Shown here: positions 41,549 through 49,690 of the stretch, one piece after another | Layout: the number at the start of each line of letters is the position of its first letter | How positions within the stretch are numbered: the first letter of the stretch is position 1 | Source of the DNA: Pseudonocardia autotrophica | Lineage (GTDB): Bacteria; Actinomycetota; Actinomycetes; Mycobacteriales; Pseudonocardiaceae | DNA length: 64,000 nt | Direction: 5' to 3' | NCBI RefSeq assembly: GCF_000717175.1 | Contig: NZ_JNYD01000027.1 | Span: forward strand, 11,298-75,297 | Program-made: the position numbers and the translations under genes | Notes under the pieces: generated by a model | Databases searched by the model: none | Seen by the model: the letters and a program-made list of their open reading frames with translations, nothing else | What the model was told of the DNA's origin: nothing

Positions 41549-43296
41549 GCACACGCCGACTGCTCCCCGTCGCCGACGGCCGCGCGGTCCGGGCCGCGAT
41601 CGGCGAGCTGGCCCGGCCGCACCGCGGACGGGCCGTCGCCGCCGTGCTCGCGCTGGTCGCCGGGGCGGCGGCGAGCCTGGTCACCGCTCCCCTGCTGGGC
41701 AGGATCGTCGACCTCGTGGTCGGCGGTGGCGAGCCGGCAGCCCTCACGGCGCCGGTGCTGCTGCTGGTCGTGGTCGCGATCGTGCAGGGCGTCCTGGCCG
41801 TGCTGGGCCTGCGGCTGCTCGCCCGGGTCGGCGAGACCATGCTGGCCACGCTGCGCGAGCGGTTCGTCGCCCGCGCGCTGGAGCTGCCGCTCGGCCGGCT
41901 CGAGGAGGCCGGCTCGGGCGACCTCACCGCGCGGGTCACCACGGACGTCACGACGGTCGGCGAGGCGGTCCGCGAGGCCGTGCCCGAGTTCGCGCGGGCG
42001 GCGCTGATCATCCTGCTCACCCTCGTGGGCCTGGCCGCGCTGGACTGGCGCTTCCTCGTCGGCGCGCTGCTCGCCGTGCCGATCCAGGTGTGGACCGCGC
42101 GCTGGTACCTCGGCCGCTCGCAGAAGGTCTACGCGGCCGAGCGGATCGCCGGGGGTGCGCAGCAGCAGGAGCTGCTCGACACCGTCGGCGGGATCGGGAC
42201 CGTGCGCGCCTTCCGGCTGCACGACCGCCGCGCCGTGCGGATCCGCGAGCGCGCGGGTGAGGTCGTCGAGCTCAACCGCCGGGTGGTCGTCCTGCAGACC
42301 CGGTTCTTCGGCCGGCTCAACGCCGCCGAGTTCGTCGGGGTCGCGGGCGTGCTCGGGGCGGGCTTCCTGCTGGTGGGCTCGGGCGGGGCCACGGTCGGCG
42401 CGGCGAGTGCGGCCGCGTTGTACTTCATCAACCTGTTCGGGCCGGTCAACCAGGTCCTCTTCCTGCTCGACGTCGCCCAGTCCGCGGCGGCGAGCCTGGC
42501 CCGGATCGTCGGCGTCGCCTCGCTGGACCCGGAGACCGAGCCCGAGCAGCCGGGCGTCCCAATCGACGGCGGGGTGCGCGCCAAGGAGCTCGAGCACGCC
42601 TACGTCGAGGGGCACCCGGTGCTGCACGGCGTGGACCTCGACGTCCCGGCCGGGACCCGGGTCGCGCTGGTCGGGGCGTCGGGCGCGGGCAAGACCACGC
42701 TGGCGTCGATCCTCGCCGGGGTGCACGAGCCGACCCGCGGGGCGGTCGACCTCGGCGGCGTGCCGCTCGCCGAGCTCGGCCCGGCCGGCGTCCGGGGCAC
42801 GATCGCGCTGATCACGCAGGAGGTGCACGTGTTCGCCGGGCCGCTGGCCGAGGACCTGCGGCTCGCCCGGCCCGGCGCGTCCGACGCCGAGCTGCGCGCC
42901 GCGCTCGCCACGGTCGACGCCCTGAGCTGGGCGGAGACCCTCCCCGACGGTCTCGACACCGTGGTCGGGGCGGGGGCGCACGCGCTCACCGCGGTGCAGG
43001 CCCAGCAGCTCGCGCTGGCCCGGCTCGTGCTGGCCGACCCGCCGGTCGCCATCCTCGACGAGGCCACCGCCGAGGCGGGCAGCGCCGGTTCCCGGGTCCT
43101 CGAGGCGGCGGCCGAGCGGGCGCTGGCCGGGCGCACGGCGATCACCGTGGCCCACCGGCTCACCCAGGCCGCCGGGGCGGACCACGTCGTGGTGCTCGAC
43201 GGCGGCCGGATCGTCGAGCAGGGCACCCACGAGGCGCTCGTCGCCGCGGACGGCGTGTACGCGCGGCTGTGGGCGGCGTGGGCGGAGCGGCACTGA
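41545..43296 (+). CDS. ABC half-transporter (siderophore), canonical ATP site, degenerate signature
   Basis: This 583-residue half-transporter has a membrane domain (about 25-320) and an ATPase domain. Walker A GASGAGKTT (377-385, Lys383) and Walker B AILDEAT (Asp505-Glu506) are intact, but the signature LSGGQ is replaced by LTAVQ (481-485). Together with the partner this gives one complete composite site (this Walker A/B plus the partner's LSGGQ) and one dead site. GTG at 41545 shares bases with the upstream stop. It is probably co-transcribed with the iron-box-controlled partner. Confidence 0.88.
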   Translation: MSTRRLLPVADGRAVRAAIGELARPHRGRAVAAVLALVAGAAASLVTAPLLGRIVDLVVGGGEPAALTAPVLLLVVVAIVQGVLAVLGLRLLARVGETMLATLRERFVARALELPLGRLEEAGSGDLTARVTTDVTTVGEAVREAVPEFARAALIILLTLVGLAALDWRFLVGALLAVPIQVWTARWYLGRSQKVYAAERIAGGAQQQELLDTVGGIGTVRAFRLHDRRAVRIRERAGEVVELNRRVVVLQTRFFGRLNAAEFVGVAGVLGAGFLLVGSGGATVGAASAAALYFINLFGPVNQVLFLLDVAQSAAASLARIVGVASLDPETEPEQPGVPIDGGVRAKELEHAYVEGHPVLHGVDLDVPAGTRVALVGASGAGKTTLASILAGVHEPTRGAVDLGGVPLAELGPAGVRGTIALITQEVHVFAGPLAEDLRLARPGASDAELRAALATVDALSWAETLPDGLDTVVGAGAHALTAVQAQQLALARLVLADPPVAILDEATAEAGSAGSRVLEAAAERALAGRTAITVAHRLTQAAGADHVVVLDGGRIVEQGTHEALVAADGVYARLWAAWAERH

Positions 43297-43377
43297 TCGA
43301 CAGGACCGACCCCGGGCGGCGGCACGGGCAGCACTGCGCGACACGAATCGGGCACGCCGCCTGAATTGACACGATCA

Positions 43378-43396
43378 GTTGGTTAGGCAAACCTCA
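43378..43396 (+). promoter_or_regulatory. DtxR/IdeR-type iron box with TTGACA
   Basis: GTTGGTTAGGCAAACCTCA matches the IdeR consensus at about 15 of 19 positions, with both half-sites recognisable. TTGACA at 43366-43371 is a plausible -35 element just upstream, placing the box over the spacer and -10 region, 32 bp before the binding-protein start. Confidence 0.82.
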
Positions 43397-43428
43397 CCGG
43401 GATCGTGATCGTCGTTGGAAGGACCCAG

Positions 43429-44424
43429 ATGTCGCACGTCCCCCGCCCCGGCCGCCGCGCCGGGCGCACCGCCCTGCGGGCGCTCGCCGCGGCCGCCCTG
43501 ACCGCCCTCGTGGCCGCCGCCTGTTCCAGCCCCTCGCAGGCCCCCTCGTCCGGCGCGCCCGAGACGTCGGCCGCGGCGCAGAACGCCTTCCCGGTGACCT
43601 TGAAGCACGCCTACGGCGAGACGACGATCCCGGCCGAGCCGACGCGCGTCGTCACCATCGGCTTCAACGAGGGCGACTTCGCGCTCGCCCTGGGCGTGGT
43701 GCCGCTGGCCGAGCGGGAGTTCTTCGGCGGCTTCGACTGGCAGAACCGGCCCTGGGCCGCCGCGGCGAAGAACGGTGCCCGGCCCGTGCCGCTGGCGTCG
43801 AGCGAGCTGCCGCTCGAGACGATCGCGAGCCTCCGGCCCGACCTGATCCTCGGGGTGTACTCGTTCATCGACCAGCCGACCTACGAGCGGCTGTCGACGA
43901 TCGCCCCGACCGTCGCCCAGCCGACGGCCAACGGTGAGGGTGCCGCCGCCACCTGGCAGGAGCAGACCCGGATCACCGGGCAGGCGCTCGGCCGCAGCGA
44001 CCGGGCCGAGCAGGTGATCGCCGAGACCGAGCAGAAGCTGAAGGACGCCGCCGCGCCGTCGTTCGCCGGCAGGACGCTGGCCATGGACTTCATGGTCGAC
44101 GGCACCCCGTACAAGCTGGGGACGGACGACCTGCGCGCCCAGCTGTTCACGGGGCTGGGCTTCACCGTCCCGGCCACCACCGAGACGCTCAGCCCGGAGA
44201 CGCTCGGCCCGCTCGACCAGGACGTGATCGTGTCGATGGGCCGCACGCAGGAGCAGTACGACTCGCCGGTGTTCCAGAACCTCAACGCCGTGCAGCAGGG
44301 CCGGGTCGTGAACATGGGCGGCTACACCACCCCGTTCGCCGGCGCGCTGGGCTACTCCAGCCCGTTGAGCCTGCCGTACGCGGCGGACGAGGTCTCCCCG
44401 CAGCTGGCCGAGGTCCTCGGCTAG
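43429..44424 (+). CDS. iron-siderophore ABC transporter substrate-binding lipoprotein
   Basis: This 331-residue FecB/FhuD-type lipoprotein has a signal peptide with a lipobox at VAAAC (Cys32), then two alpha/beta lobes joined by a rigid helix: TTIPAEPTRVVTIGFNEGDF, ETIASLRPDLILGVYSFID and EQYDSPVFQNLNAVQQGRVV. It would capture a ferric siderophore outside the membrane. GGAAGGA precedes the ATG. Its TAG stop is the same CTAG tetranucleotide that holds the stop of the convergent monooxygenase. Confidence 0.92.
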   Translation: MSHVPRPGRRAGRTALRALAAAALTALVAAACSSPSQAPSSGAPETSAAAQNAFPVTLKHAYGETTIPAEPTRVVTIGFNEGDFALALGVVPLAEREFFGGFDWQNRPWAAAAKNGARPVPLASSELPLETIASLRPDLILGVYSFIDQPTYERLSTIAPTVAQPTANGEGAAATWQEQTRITGQALGRSDRAEQVIAETEQKLKDAAAPSFAGRTLAMDFMVDGTPYKLGTDDLRAQLFTGLGFTVPATTETLSPETLGPLDQDVIVSMGRTQEQYDSPVFQNLNAVQQGRVVNMGGYTTPFAGALGYSSPLSLPYAADEVSPQLAEVLG

Positions 44425-45803
44425 GCAGTCTCCCAGGCCGGCAGCCGGGCCGGGGCGGGGGTGGTCGCGCCGGCCAGCGCCGCCGCGATCTCCCCCGCCC
44501 GCACCGCGACCGTGGAGAGCAGGGTCGAGGTGATGCCGTGGGTGTGCTCGGTCGCGCCCTGCACGAACAGCCCGACGTCGACGGGCCTGCCCTGCGGGGT
44601 CGCGCCCGTGGTCAGCCGGTAGTCGCGGCGGACCTCGGGGCGGCCGGCGTCGTCGCGGGTGCACGCGGCGGCGAGGGCGGGGTCGAGCAGCCACAAGGGG
44701 TCCGTGGGCCGGTACCCCGTGGCGTAGACGACGACGTCCGCGGTCAGCACGTCCCGCGCCCCGTCGATCAGCGACTCCACCGCGAGCTCGACCCGCTCGC
44801 CGGTGTCGACCACGTCGGCCACCCGGGACACGTTGTGGAAGCGCAGCCGCTCCCGCCCCGCGACCCGCTCGTGGTAGTGCCGCCGGTACAGCTCGGTGAT
44901 CAGGTCCGGGTCGACCACGGAGTAGTTCGTGTTCGCGTGATAACCCATGATCATCTTCTTGACGGGGTCGGGCGCGGCGTAGAAGTCGTCGACCGCCGCC
45001 GGGTCGAAGATCCGGTTGGCGAACGAGCTGTCGTCCGCCGGGCTGTAGCCGTAGCGGGCGAACACCGCGTGCACCTCGGCGTCCGGGTAGGTCCGGTGCA
45101 GGTAGTCCACGGTCTCGGCGGCGCTCTGCCCGGCGCCCACCACCGCACAGCGCGCGGCGGTGCGCAGCTGCGGAGCCAGGTGGAGCAGGTCGCGGTTGTG
45201 CCAGACCCGCGGCCCGAGCGTGACCCCGCGCGGGACGTTCGGCGTGAGTCCGGGGGCCAGCACGACGTTGCGCGCCCGGATCCGCACCGGCCCGCTGTCG
45301 GAGCGGAAGCCGACCACCTCGGCGAGCTCGACGGTCCCCTCACCCTCCACCGGCACGACCTCCGTGACCTCGGCGCCGTACTCGACCACGTTGGCGAACC
45401 GCGCGGCCGCCCACTCCAGGTAGTCGTGGAACTCCAGCCGGGTCGGGAACGCGCTGCCGTAGTTGATGAAGTCGACGAGCCGGTCCCGGTCGTGCAGGTA
45501 GGCGAGGAAGGTGAACGGGCTGGCCGGGTTCCGCAGCGTGACCAGGTCCTTGAGATACGAGATCTGCATCGTCGCGTCCTCGAGGAGCATCCCGCGGTGC
45601 CAGCCGAACCGCTCCTGCCGCTCGACGAACCGGTAGCTCAGCCGCTCGTCCGGCGGCGCCGCGGCGTTGCGCTCGGCCAGCGCGACCGCCAGCGCCAGGT
45701 TGGACGGCCCGAACCCGATCCCGAGGACGTCGACCACCTCCACGCCGTCGGCCGCCCGCTCGGCGCGCGGGTGGTCGGGGGTGTTCGTGGGCGCGACGGT
45801 CAT
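44421..45803 (-). CDS. L-ornithine N5-monooxygenase (siderophore biosynthesis)
   Basis: This 460-residue flavin N-hydroxylase of the SidA/PvdA family has the FAD site VLGIGFGPSNLALAVAL, then RQERFGWHRGMLLEDATMQI and SYLKDLVTLRNPASPFTFL (substrate region), the NADPH site CAVVGAGQSAAETVDYL, the conserved YGYSPADDSSFANRIF and VVYATGYRPTDPLW. The 'NPASPFTFLAYLHDRDRLVDF' type segment favours ornithine over lysine. ATG at 45803 is preceded by AGAGGA; 45842 is an alternative. An iron box lies 52 bp upstream. No NRPS or acyltransferase gene is nearby. Confidence 0.9.
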   Translation of the reverse strand: MTVAPTNTPDHPRAERAADGVEVVDVLGIGFGPSNLALAVALAERNAAAPPDERLSYRFVERQERFGWHRGMLLEDATMQISYLKDLVTLRNPASPFTFLAYLHDRDRLVDFINYGSAFPTRLEFHDYLEWAAARFANVVEYGAEVTEVVPVEGEGTVELAEVVGFRSDSGPVRIRARNVVLAPGLTPNVPRGVTLGPRVWHNRDLLHLAPQLRTAARCAVVGAGQSAAETVDYLHRTYPDAEVHAVFARYGYSPADDSSFANRIFDPAAVDDFYAAPDPVKKMIMGYHANTNYSVVDPDLITELYRRHYHERVAGRERLRFHNVSRVADVVDTGERVELAVESLIDGARDVLTADVVVYATGYRPTDPLWLLDPALAAACTRDDAGRPEVRRDYRLTTGATPQGRPVDVGLFVQGATEHTHGITSTLLSTVAVRAGEIAAALAGATTPAPARLPAWETA

Positions 45804-45854
45804 CGTGTCCTCTCGGTGCCCGGCGTCAGGCACGGTCGGCAAGCCTCTCTTTAC

Positions 45855-45873
45855 TCAGGGCAGGCTAACTTTC
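45855..45873 (-). promoter_or_regulatory. DtxR/IdeR-type iron box upstream of ornithine monooxygenase
   Basis: Read on the minus strand, GAAAGTTAGCCTGCCCTGA matches the IdeR consensus at about 13 of 19 positions, with the central GTTAGCCT conserved. It is weaker than the box at 43378 but correctly placed. Confidence 0.6.
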
Positions 45874-46034
45874 CGATCTCCGGGACTCACGGCTCCGGGT
45901 GGGTGATCCGGATCCCGCGTCGCCACGCTCCGTCGCCGTCGGACCGGAAACCGCTGGTCCGGCCGTGGACAGCGGTCTCCGGGGGCCGGCCCGCCCGAGC
46001 GCCCACCGCCGAGCACTCGGGCGGACCGGCCGGA

Positions 46035-46086
46035 GCCCCGCCCGGGACCGTCGCGCAGGACCCGGGCGGAGCGTTCCCGGGCGGGC
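46035..46086 (-). terminator. hairpin downstream of the repeat protein gene
   Basis: GCCCCGCCCGGGA (46035-46047) pairs with TCCCGGGCGGGC (46075-46086), just beyond the stop of the secreted repeat protein on the minus strand; a nested CCCGGGCGG could offer an alternative fold. Confidence 0.65.
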
Positions 46087-46088
46087 CC

Positions 46089-46724
46089 TCAGCCCTGCAC
46101 GATCCCGGAGTTCGACGCGTCCGCCTGGGCGATCGACTGCTGCGTCGACCCCGAGAGGATGCCGCCGATGTTGATCGCCGGGCTCACGTCCAGGTCCAGC
46201 CCGAGCAGGCCGCCCTGCTGCGAGGCGAACCCGCCGGCACCCGGCCCGTCCTGCAGGATCCCGGAGTTGGACCGGTCGACCTGGCTGATCGACTGGCTCA
46301 CCGGGCCGCCGCCGATGCCGCCGACGTTCACGCCCGGGCTCACGTCGAGCGCCGCGTCCACGAGGTCCCTGCTCTGGAATGCGGAGCCTGCGTAGCCGAC
46401 CATCGATTCCGCGCCGGGGTTCGTGCAGCCACCGCCTGACTGCACGATCCCCGAGTTGGCCTGGTCGGCCTGGACGACCTGCTGCGTGGTGGGCCCGTTG
46501 CCCAGCACGCCGCCGACGTTCAGGCCCGGGTTCACGCCGCCGTCGAGCCCGAGCAGCCCGCCGTCCTGGGTCGCGACCGGACCGGCGCCGTCGCAGTCGT
46601 GCCCGTGCCCGTGTCCGTGCCCGCCCGACTCGCCCGCGAACGCCATCCCGGACGCCGCCAGGGCGAACGGGAGGGCCAGTGCCCCGACCGTCGCCGTCCG
46701 ACGAACGGTGGTGCGCATCTGCAT
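46089..46724 (-). CDS. secreted curlin/rodlin-like repeat protein, His-rich N-terminus
   Basis: This 211-residue exported protein has a signal peptide ending GMAFA-GE (about residue 30), a His/Gly run (GGHGHGHGHDCD, 34-45) likely to bind metal, and three repeats at 64-95, 128-158 and 180-210. Each repeat runs V-x-PG/A-x-N-x-GG then Q-x-I/V-x-Q-x-D-x-x-NSGIxQ. The regular Gln/Asn/Ser spacing recalls curlin and Streptomyces rodlin repeats, which stack as surface amyloid. Two cysteines (44 and 100) could pair. ATG at 46724 is preceded by AGGGGAG. Its role is not known. Confidence 0.75.
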   Translation of the reverse strand: MQMRTTVRRTATVGALALPFALAASGMAFAGESGGHGHGHGHDCDGAGPVATQDGGLLGLDGGVNPGLNVGGVLGNGPTTQQVVQADQANSGIVQSGGGCTNPGAESMVGYAGSAFQSRDLVDAALDVSPGVNVGGIGGGPVSQSISQVDRSNSGILQDGPGAGGFASQQGGLLGLDLDVSPAINIGGILSGSTQQSIAQADASNSGIVQG

Positions 46725-47044
46725 GGAGGTCTCCCCTCTCAGGTTTCTCATGACCACCCGTCCGGTACGACAAAGGGGTTGCTCTGCGTGACCGATCGGG
46801 ATGTCGAGAAGCTAGCGAGGTCCCTTCCGGACGGTCACCAGAGGGTGGCTGAGAGGTCACTGAGGCGAGTCATAACGATGTTATACACGCGTTCAACTGT
46901 CAACCAGCTCGACCCTGCGTGATCAGGTGAGTGCGTGCTGACCACGCTCAGTGAGATCCCGCGACGTTACGGCTCCGCTGCGAGAAGTCGGATTCCCCAC
47001 GAAGAAGCAACCCGGGCGGGCGACGGTGCGTCCGAGATGTGGCG
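46725..47044 (-). promoter_or_regulatory. 320-bp promoter region with AT-rich inverted repeat
   Basis: No gene is seen here. The island at 46868-46912 is AT-rich for this genome. It contains ATAAC-GAT-GTTAT (46872-46884), a 5+5 inverted repeat. On the minus strand it also contains TTGACA and an extended TGTATAAC, plausible promoter elements for the repeat protein gene though not ideally spaced. The inverted repeat could be an operator. Confidence 0.5.
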
Positions 47045-47668
47045 TCAGGTGGTCAGCAACGTCCTGACCAGGTCCTTCCACTGCGCCACCAGCGGATCGG
47101 TGGTGTGGTCGCGCGGATCGAAGGCGTAGGTCAGGGCGGCTCCGCGCATGCTCGTGAGCAGGATGTCGCGGAGCTGGCGGAAGCGCGGGTGCCCGGCGAG
47201 CTCCTCGCCGAACATGCGCGCCATCGACTCGCGGATCGCGGACCCCAGCCCGCGCTCGGTCGGGCGCAGCGCCCCGGCGATGTCCGGGTTGGACCGCGCG
47301 GCCGTCCACAGCTCGATCGCGGCCCAGAAGTGGGGCTCGGAGAAGCTCTCCCACAGCAGCTCCACGACCCGGTCGGCCCGCCGGCGGACGTCCCGGGTGC
47401 CCTCCTCGTCGAGCAGGCGCGTCAGGCGGTCCTCGGTGTCCTGCACGCGCTTGGCGGCGAGGTGCCCGGCGGCGGCGACCAGCAGCAGGTCGCGGGAGGG
47501 GAAGTGGTGCAGCAGGCGTCCGCGGGAGACGCCCGCGCCGGCCTGGATGGTGAGGGTGGTGGCGCCGGAGTAGCCGCCCTCGACGAGGGCGGCCACCGCG
47601 GCGTCCAGGATCCGGGCGCGGCTGTCGCTCGTGCGCTGCGCCCGGGTCCTGGGTTCGGTGCCCGTCAT
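47045..47668 (-). CDS. TetR-family transcriptional regulator
   Basis: This 207-residue protein has RARILDAAVAALVEGGYSGA followed by TLTIQAGAGVSRGRLLHHFPSRDLLL as the TetR helix-turn-helix (the YH/HH-F-x-SR-x-x-L ending is diagnostic) and a helical ligand-binding C-terminus. It is the last gene of the beta-oxidation operon, 16 bp after the acyl-CoA dehydrogenase. It most likely represses this operon and senses an acyl-CoA (inference from position). Confidence 0.9.
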   Translation of the reverse strand: MTGTEPRTRAQRTSDSRARILDAAVAALVEGGYSGATTLTIQAGAGVSRGRLLHHFPSRDLLLVAAAGHLAAKRVQDTEDRLTRLLDEEGTRDVRRRADRVVELLWESFSEPHFWAAIELWTAARSNPDIAGALRPTERGLGSAIRESMARMFGEELAGHPRFRQLRDILLTSMRGAALTYAFDPRDHTTDPLVAQWKDLVRTLLTT

Positions 47669-47684
47669 GAGGTCACAGGCGAGG

Positions 47685-48836
47685 TCACAGGCCGAGGGAA
47701 CGGCCGATGACCTCCTTCATGATCTCGGTGGTGCCGCCGTAGATGCGGGTGATCCGGGCGTCCGCGTACGCCTTCGCGATGGGGTACTCGTTCATGTACC
47801 CGTAGCCGCCGTGCAACTGCAGGCAGCGGTCGACGACCCGGCCCTGCAGCTCGGTGCACCAGTACTTGGCCTTGCTGGCGTCGACCGCGGTGAGGTCGTC
47901 CGCGTTGAGCGCGCGGATGCAGTCGTCGACGTAGTGCCAGGCCAGCTCGACCTCCGTGGCGATCTCGGCGAGCACGAACTTGGAGTTCTGGAACGAGCCG
48001 ATCGGCTGGCCGAAGGCCTTGCGCTCCTTGACGTACTCCAGGGTCCAGTTCAGCGCGGCCTCCGCGGCCGCGACGCCCGCGACGGCGATCGACAGCCGCT
48101 CCTGCGGCAGCTTGGTGACCAGCTGCGTGAAGCCCTGCCCCTCCGACTCGCCCAGCAGGTTCGCGACCGGGACCCGGACGTCGGTGAACGACAGCTCCGC
48201 GGTGTCCTGGGCGTGCTGGCCGAGCTTGTCGAGGTTGCGGCCGCGCTCGAAGCCCTCCATCCCGCGCTCGAGCACGAGCAGGGACATGCCCTTGTGCTTC
48301 TGCGACGGGTCGGTCTTCACCGCGGTGATCACCACATCGGCGTTGATCCCGTTGGTGATGAAGGTCTTCGCCCCGTTGACGACGTAGTGGTCGCCCTCGC
48401 GGCGAGCCGTCGTCGACATCGACGCGAGGTCGGAGCCGATGCCCGGCTCGGTCATCGCGATCGCGGTGATCAGGTCACCGGACACGATGCCGGGGAGCCA
48501 GCGCTTCTTCTGCTCCTCGTTCGCGTAGGTGAGGAAGTACGGCATGCAGATGTCGTTGTGCAGCGTCAGGCCGAGGCCCGAGCCGCCGCACCCGGCGCGC
48601 ATGAGCTCCTCGATGACCACGGCGTTGAAGCGGAAGTCCTTGACCCCGCCGCCGCCGTACTCCTCGGGCACGTCCATGCCGAGGAAGCCGTTCTTCCCCG
48701 CCTTCGCGAACACCTCCCGCGGGACGATGCTGTCCCGGTTCCACTGCTCGTCGTGGGGGGCGATCTCGACCTCGACGAACTTCCGGAACGACTCCCGGAA
48801 GGCCTCGTGGTCGCTGTCGTAGAGGGTGCGCTTCAT
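47685..48836 (-). CDS. acyl-CoA dehydrogenase
   Basis: This 383-residue FAD flavoenzyme introduces an alpha-beta double bond in an acyl-CoA. It shows MDVPEEYGGGGVKDFRFNAV, then ITAIAMTEPGIGSDLASMST (FAD-binding), ERKAFGQPIGSFQNSKF, and LQLHGGYGYMNEYPIAKAY, whose glutamate fits the catalytic-base position of long-chain/isovaleryl-type members. It is third in a four-gene operon (thiolase, dehydrogenase, this, TetR) with gaps of 12 and 16 bp. Confidence 0.93.
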   Translation of the reverse strand: MKRTLYDSDHEAFRESFRKFVEVEIAPHDEQWNRDSIVPREVFAKAGKNGFLGMDVPEEYGGGGVKDFRFNAVVIEELMRAGCGGSGLGLTLHNDICMPYFLTYANEEQKKRWLPGIVSGDLITAIAMTEPGIGSDLASMSTTARREGDHYVVNGAKTFITNGINADVVITAVKTDPSQKHKGMSLLVLERGMEGFERGRNLDKLGQHAQDTAELSFTDVRVPVANLLGESEGQGFTQLVTKLPQERLSIAVAGVAAAEAALNWTLEYVKERKAFGQPIGSFQNSKFVLAEIATEVELAWHYVDDCIRALNADDLTAVDASKAKYWCTELQGRVVDRCLQLHGGYGYMNEYPIAKAYADARITRIYGGTTEIMKEVIGRSLGL

Positions 48837-48848
48837 GTCGGGAACTCC

Positions 48849-49610
48849 CTACCGCGGGGCCATGCGGATGGCGCCGTCGAGGCGGATGACCTCGCCGTTG
48901 AGCATCGGGTTCGCCACGATGTGCGCGGCGAGCAGACCGTACTCGCTCGGCTTACCCAGCCGGGCCGGGTGCGGCACCTGCTTGCCCAGCGACTCCTTGG
49001 CCTCCTCGGGCAGGCCGCCCAGCAGCGGGGTCTCGAACAGCCCCGGCGCGATGGTGTTGACCCGGATCTGCGCGCTCGCGAGGTCGCGGGCGATCGGCAG
49101 CGTCATGCCGACGACACCGCCCTTCGACGCCGAGTAGGCCGCCTGGCCGATCTGGCCCTCGAAGGCCGCGACCGAGGCCGTGTTGATGATGACGCCGCGC
49201 TCGCCGTCGACCGGGTCGGTCTGCGCGATGCGCTCGGCGGCCAGCCGGATCACGTTGAACGTGCCGATCAGGTTGACCGTGACGACCTTGGTGAAGGCGT
49301 CGAGCGGGAACGCGCCCTGCTTGCCGACGGTCTTGATCGCGTTGCCGATGCCGGCGCAGTTGACCGCGACGCGCAGCGTGCCCAGCTCGGCGGCGACGTC
49401 GAGCGCCGCGGTGACCTGTGCCTCGTCGGTCACGTCGGCCGCGACGAACCGGGCCTTCTCGCCCAGCTTCTCGGCGATCTCGGCGCCCTGCGACGACGGC
49501 AGGTCGACGATCACGACCGACGCGCCGGCGTCGAGCAGGGTCTCGGCGGTGGCGAGGCCGAGACCGGAGGCCCCGCCGGTGACGAGCGCGACCTGTCCGG
49601 TGATGTCCAT
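48849..49610 (-). CDS. short-chain 3-hydroxyacyl-CoA dehydrogenase (SDR, HSD10-like)
   Basis: This 253-residue classical SDR has the NAD site [16 protein letters not shown], the adenine-ring aspartate in [11 protein letters not shown], and [20 protein letters not shown]. The catalytic Ser and Tyr-x3-Lys are in [20 protein letters not shown], continuing SKGG. The insertion ([14 protein letters not shown]) and the C-terminus ([16 protein letters not shown]) match 3-hydroxyacyl-CoA dehydrogenase type 2 proteins. It oxidises 3-hydroxyacyl-CoA to the 3-keto form between the dehydrogenase and thiolase steps. Confidence 0.92.
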   Translation of the reverse strand: MDITGQVALVTGGASGLGLATAETLLDAGASVVIVDLPSSQGAEIAEKLGEKARFVAADVTDEAQVTAALDVAAELGTLRVAVNCAGIGNAIKTVGKQGAFPLDAFTKVVTVNLIGTFNVIRLAAERIAQTDPVDGERGVIINTASVAAFEGQIGQAAYSASKGGVVGMTLPIARDLASAQIRVNTIAPGLFETPLLGGLPEEAKESLGKQVPHPARLGKPSEYGLLAAHIVANPMLNGEVIRLDGAIRMAPR

Positions 49611-49690
49611 GGGGTGAGGAACCTCCAGCTCGGTGGGGGAAGTGACGAGGGCGCGGCACCGGTCGGCGCCGCGCCCTCGACGAATGGGGG

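Noticed and set aside
39898..43296. A single 1132-codon frame spanning both ABC half-transporters, suggesting a fused transporter
   Set aside because: Up to 41544 it is the wrong frame (Arg/Ala-rich shadow); only the second half is real. The true first half-transporter is in another frame and the two genes meet at a GTGA overlap.
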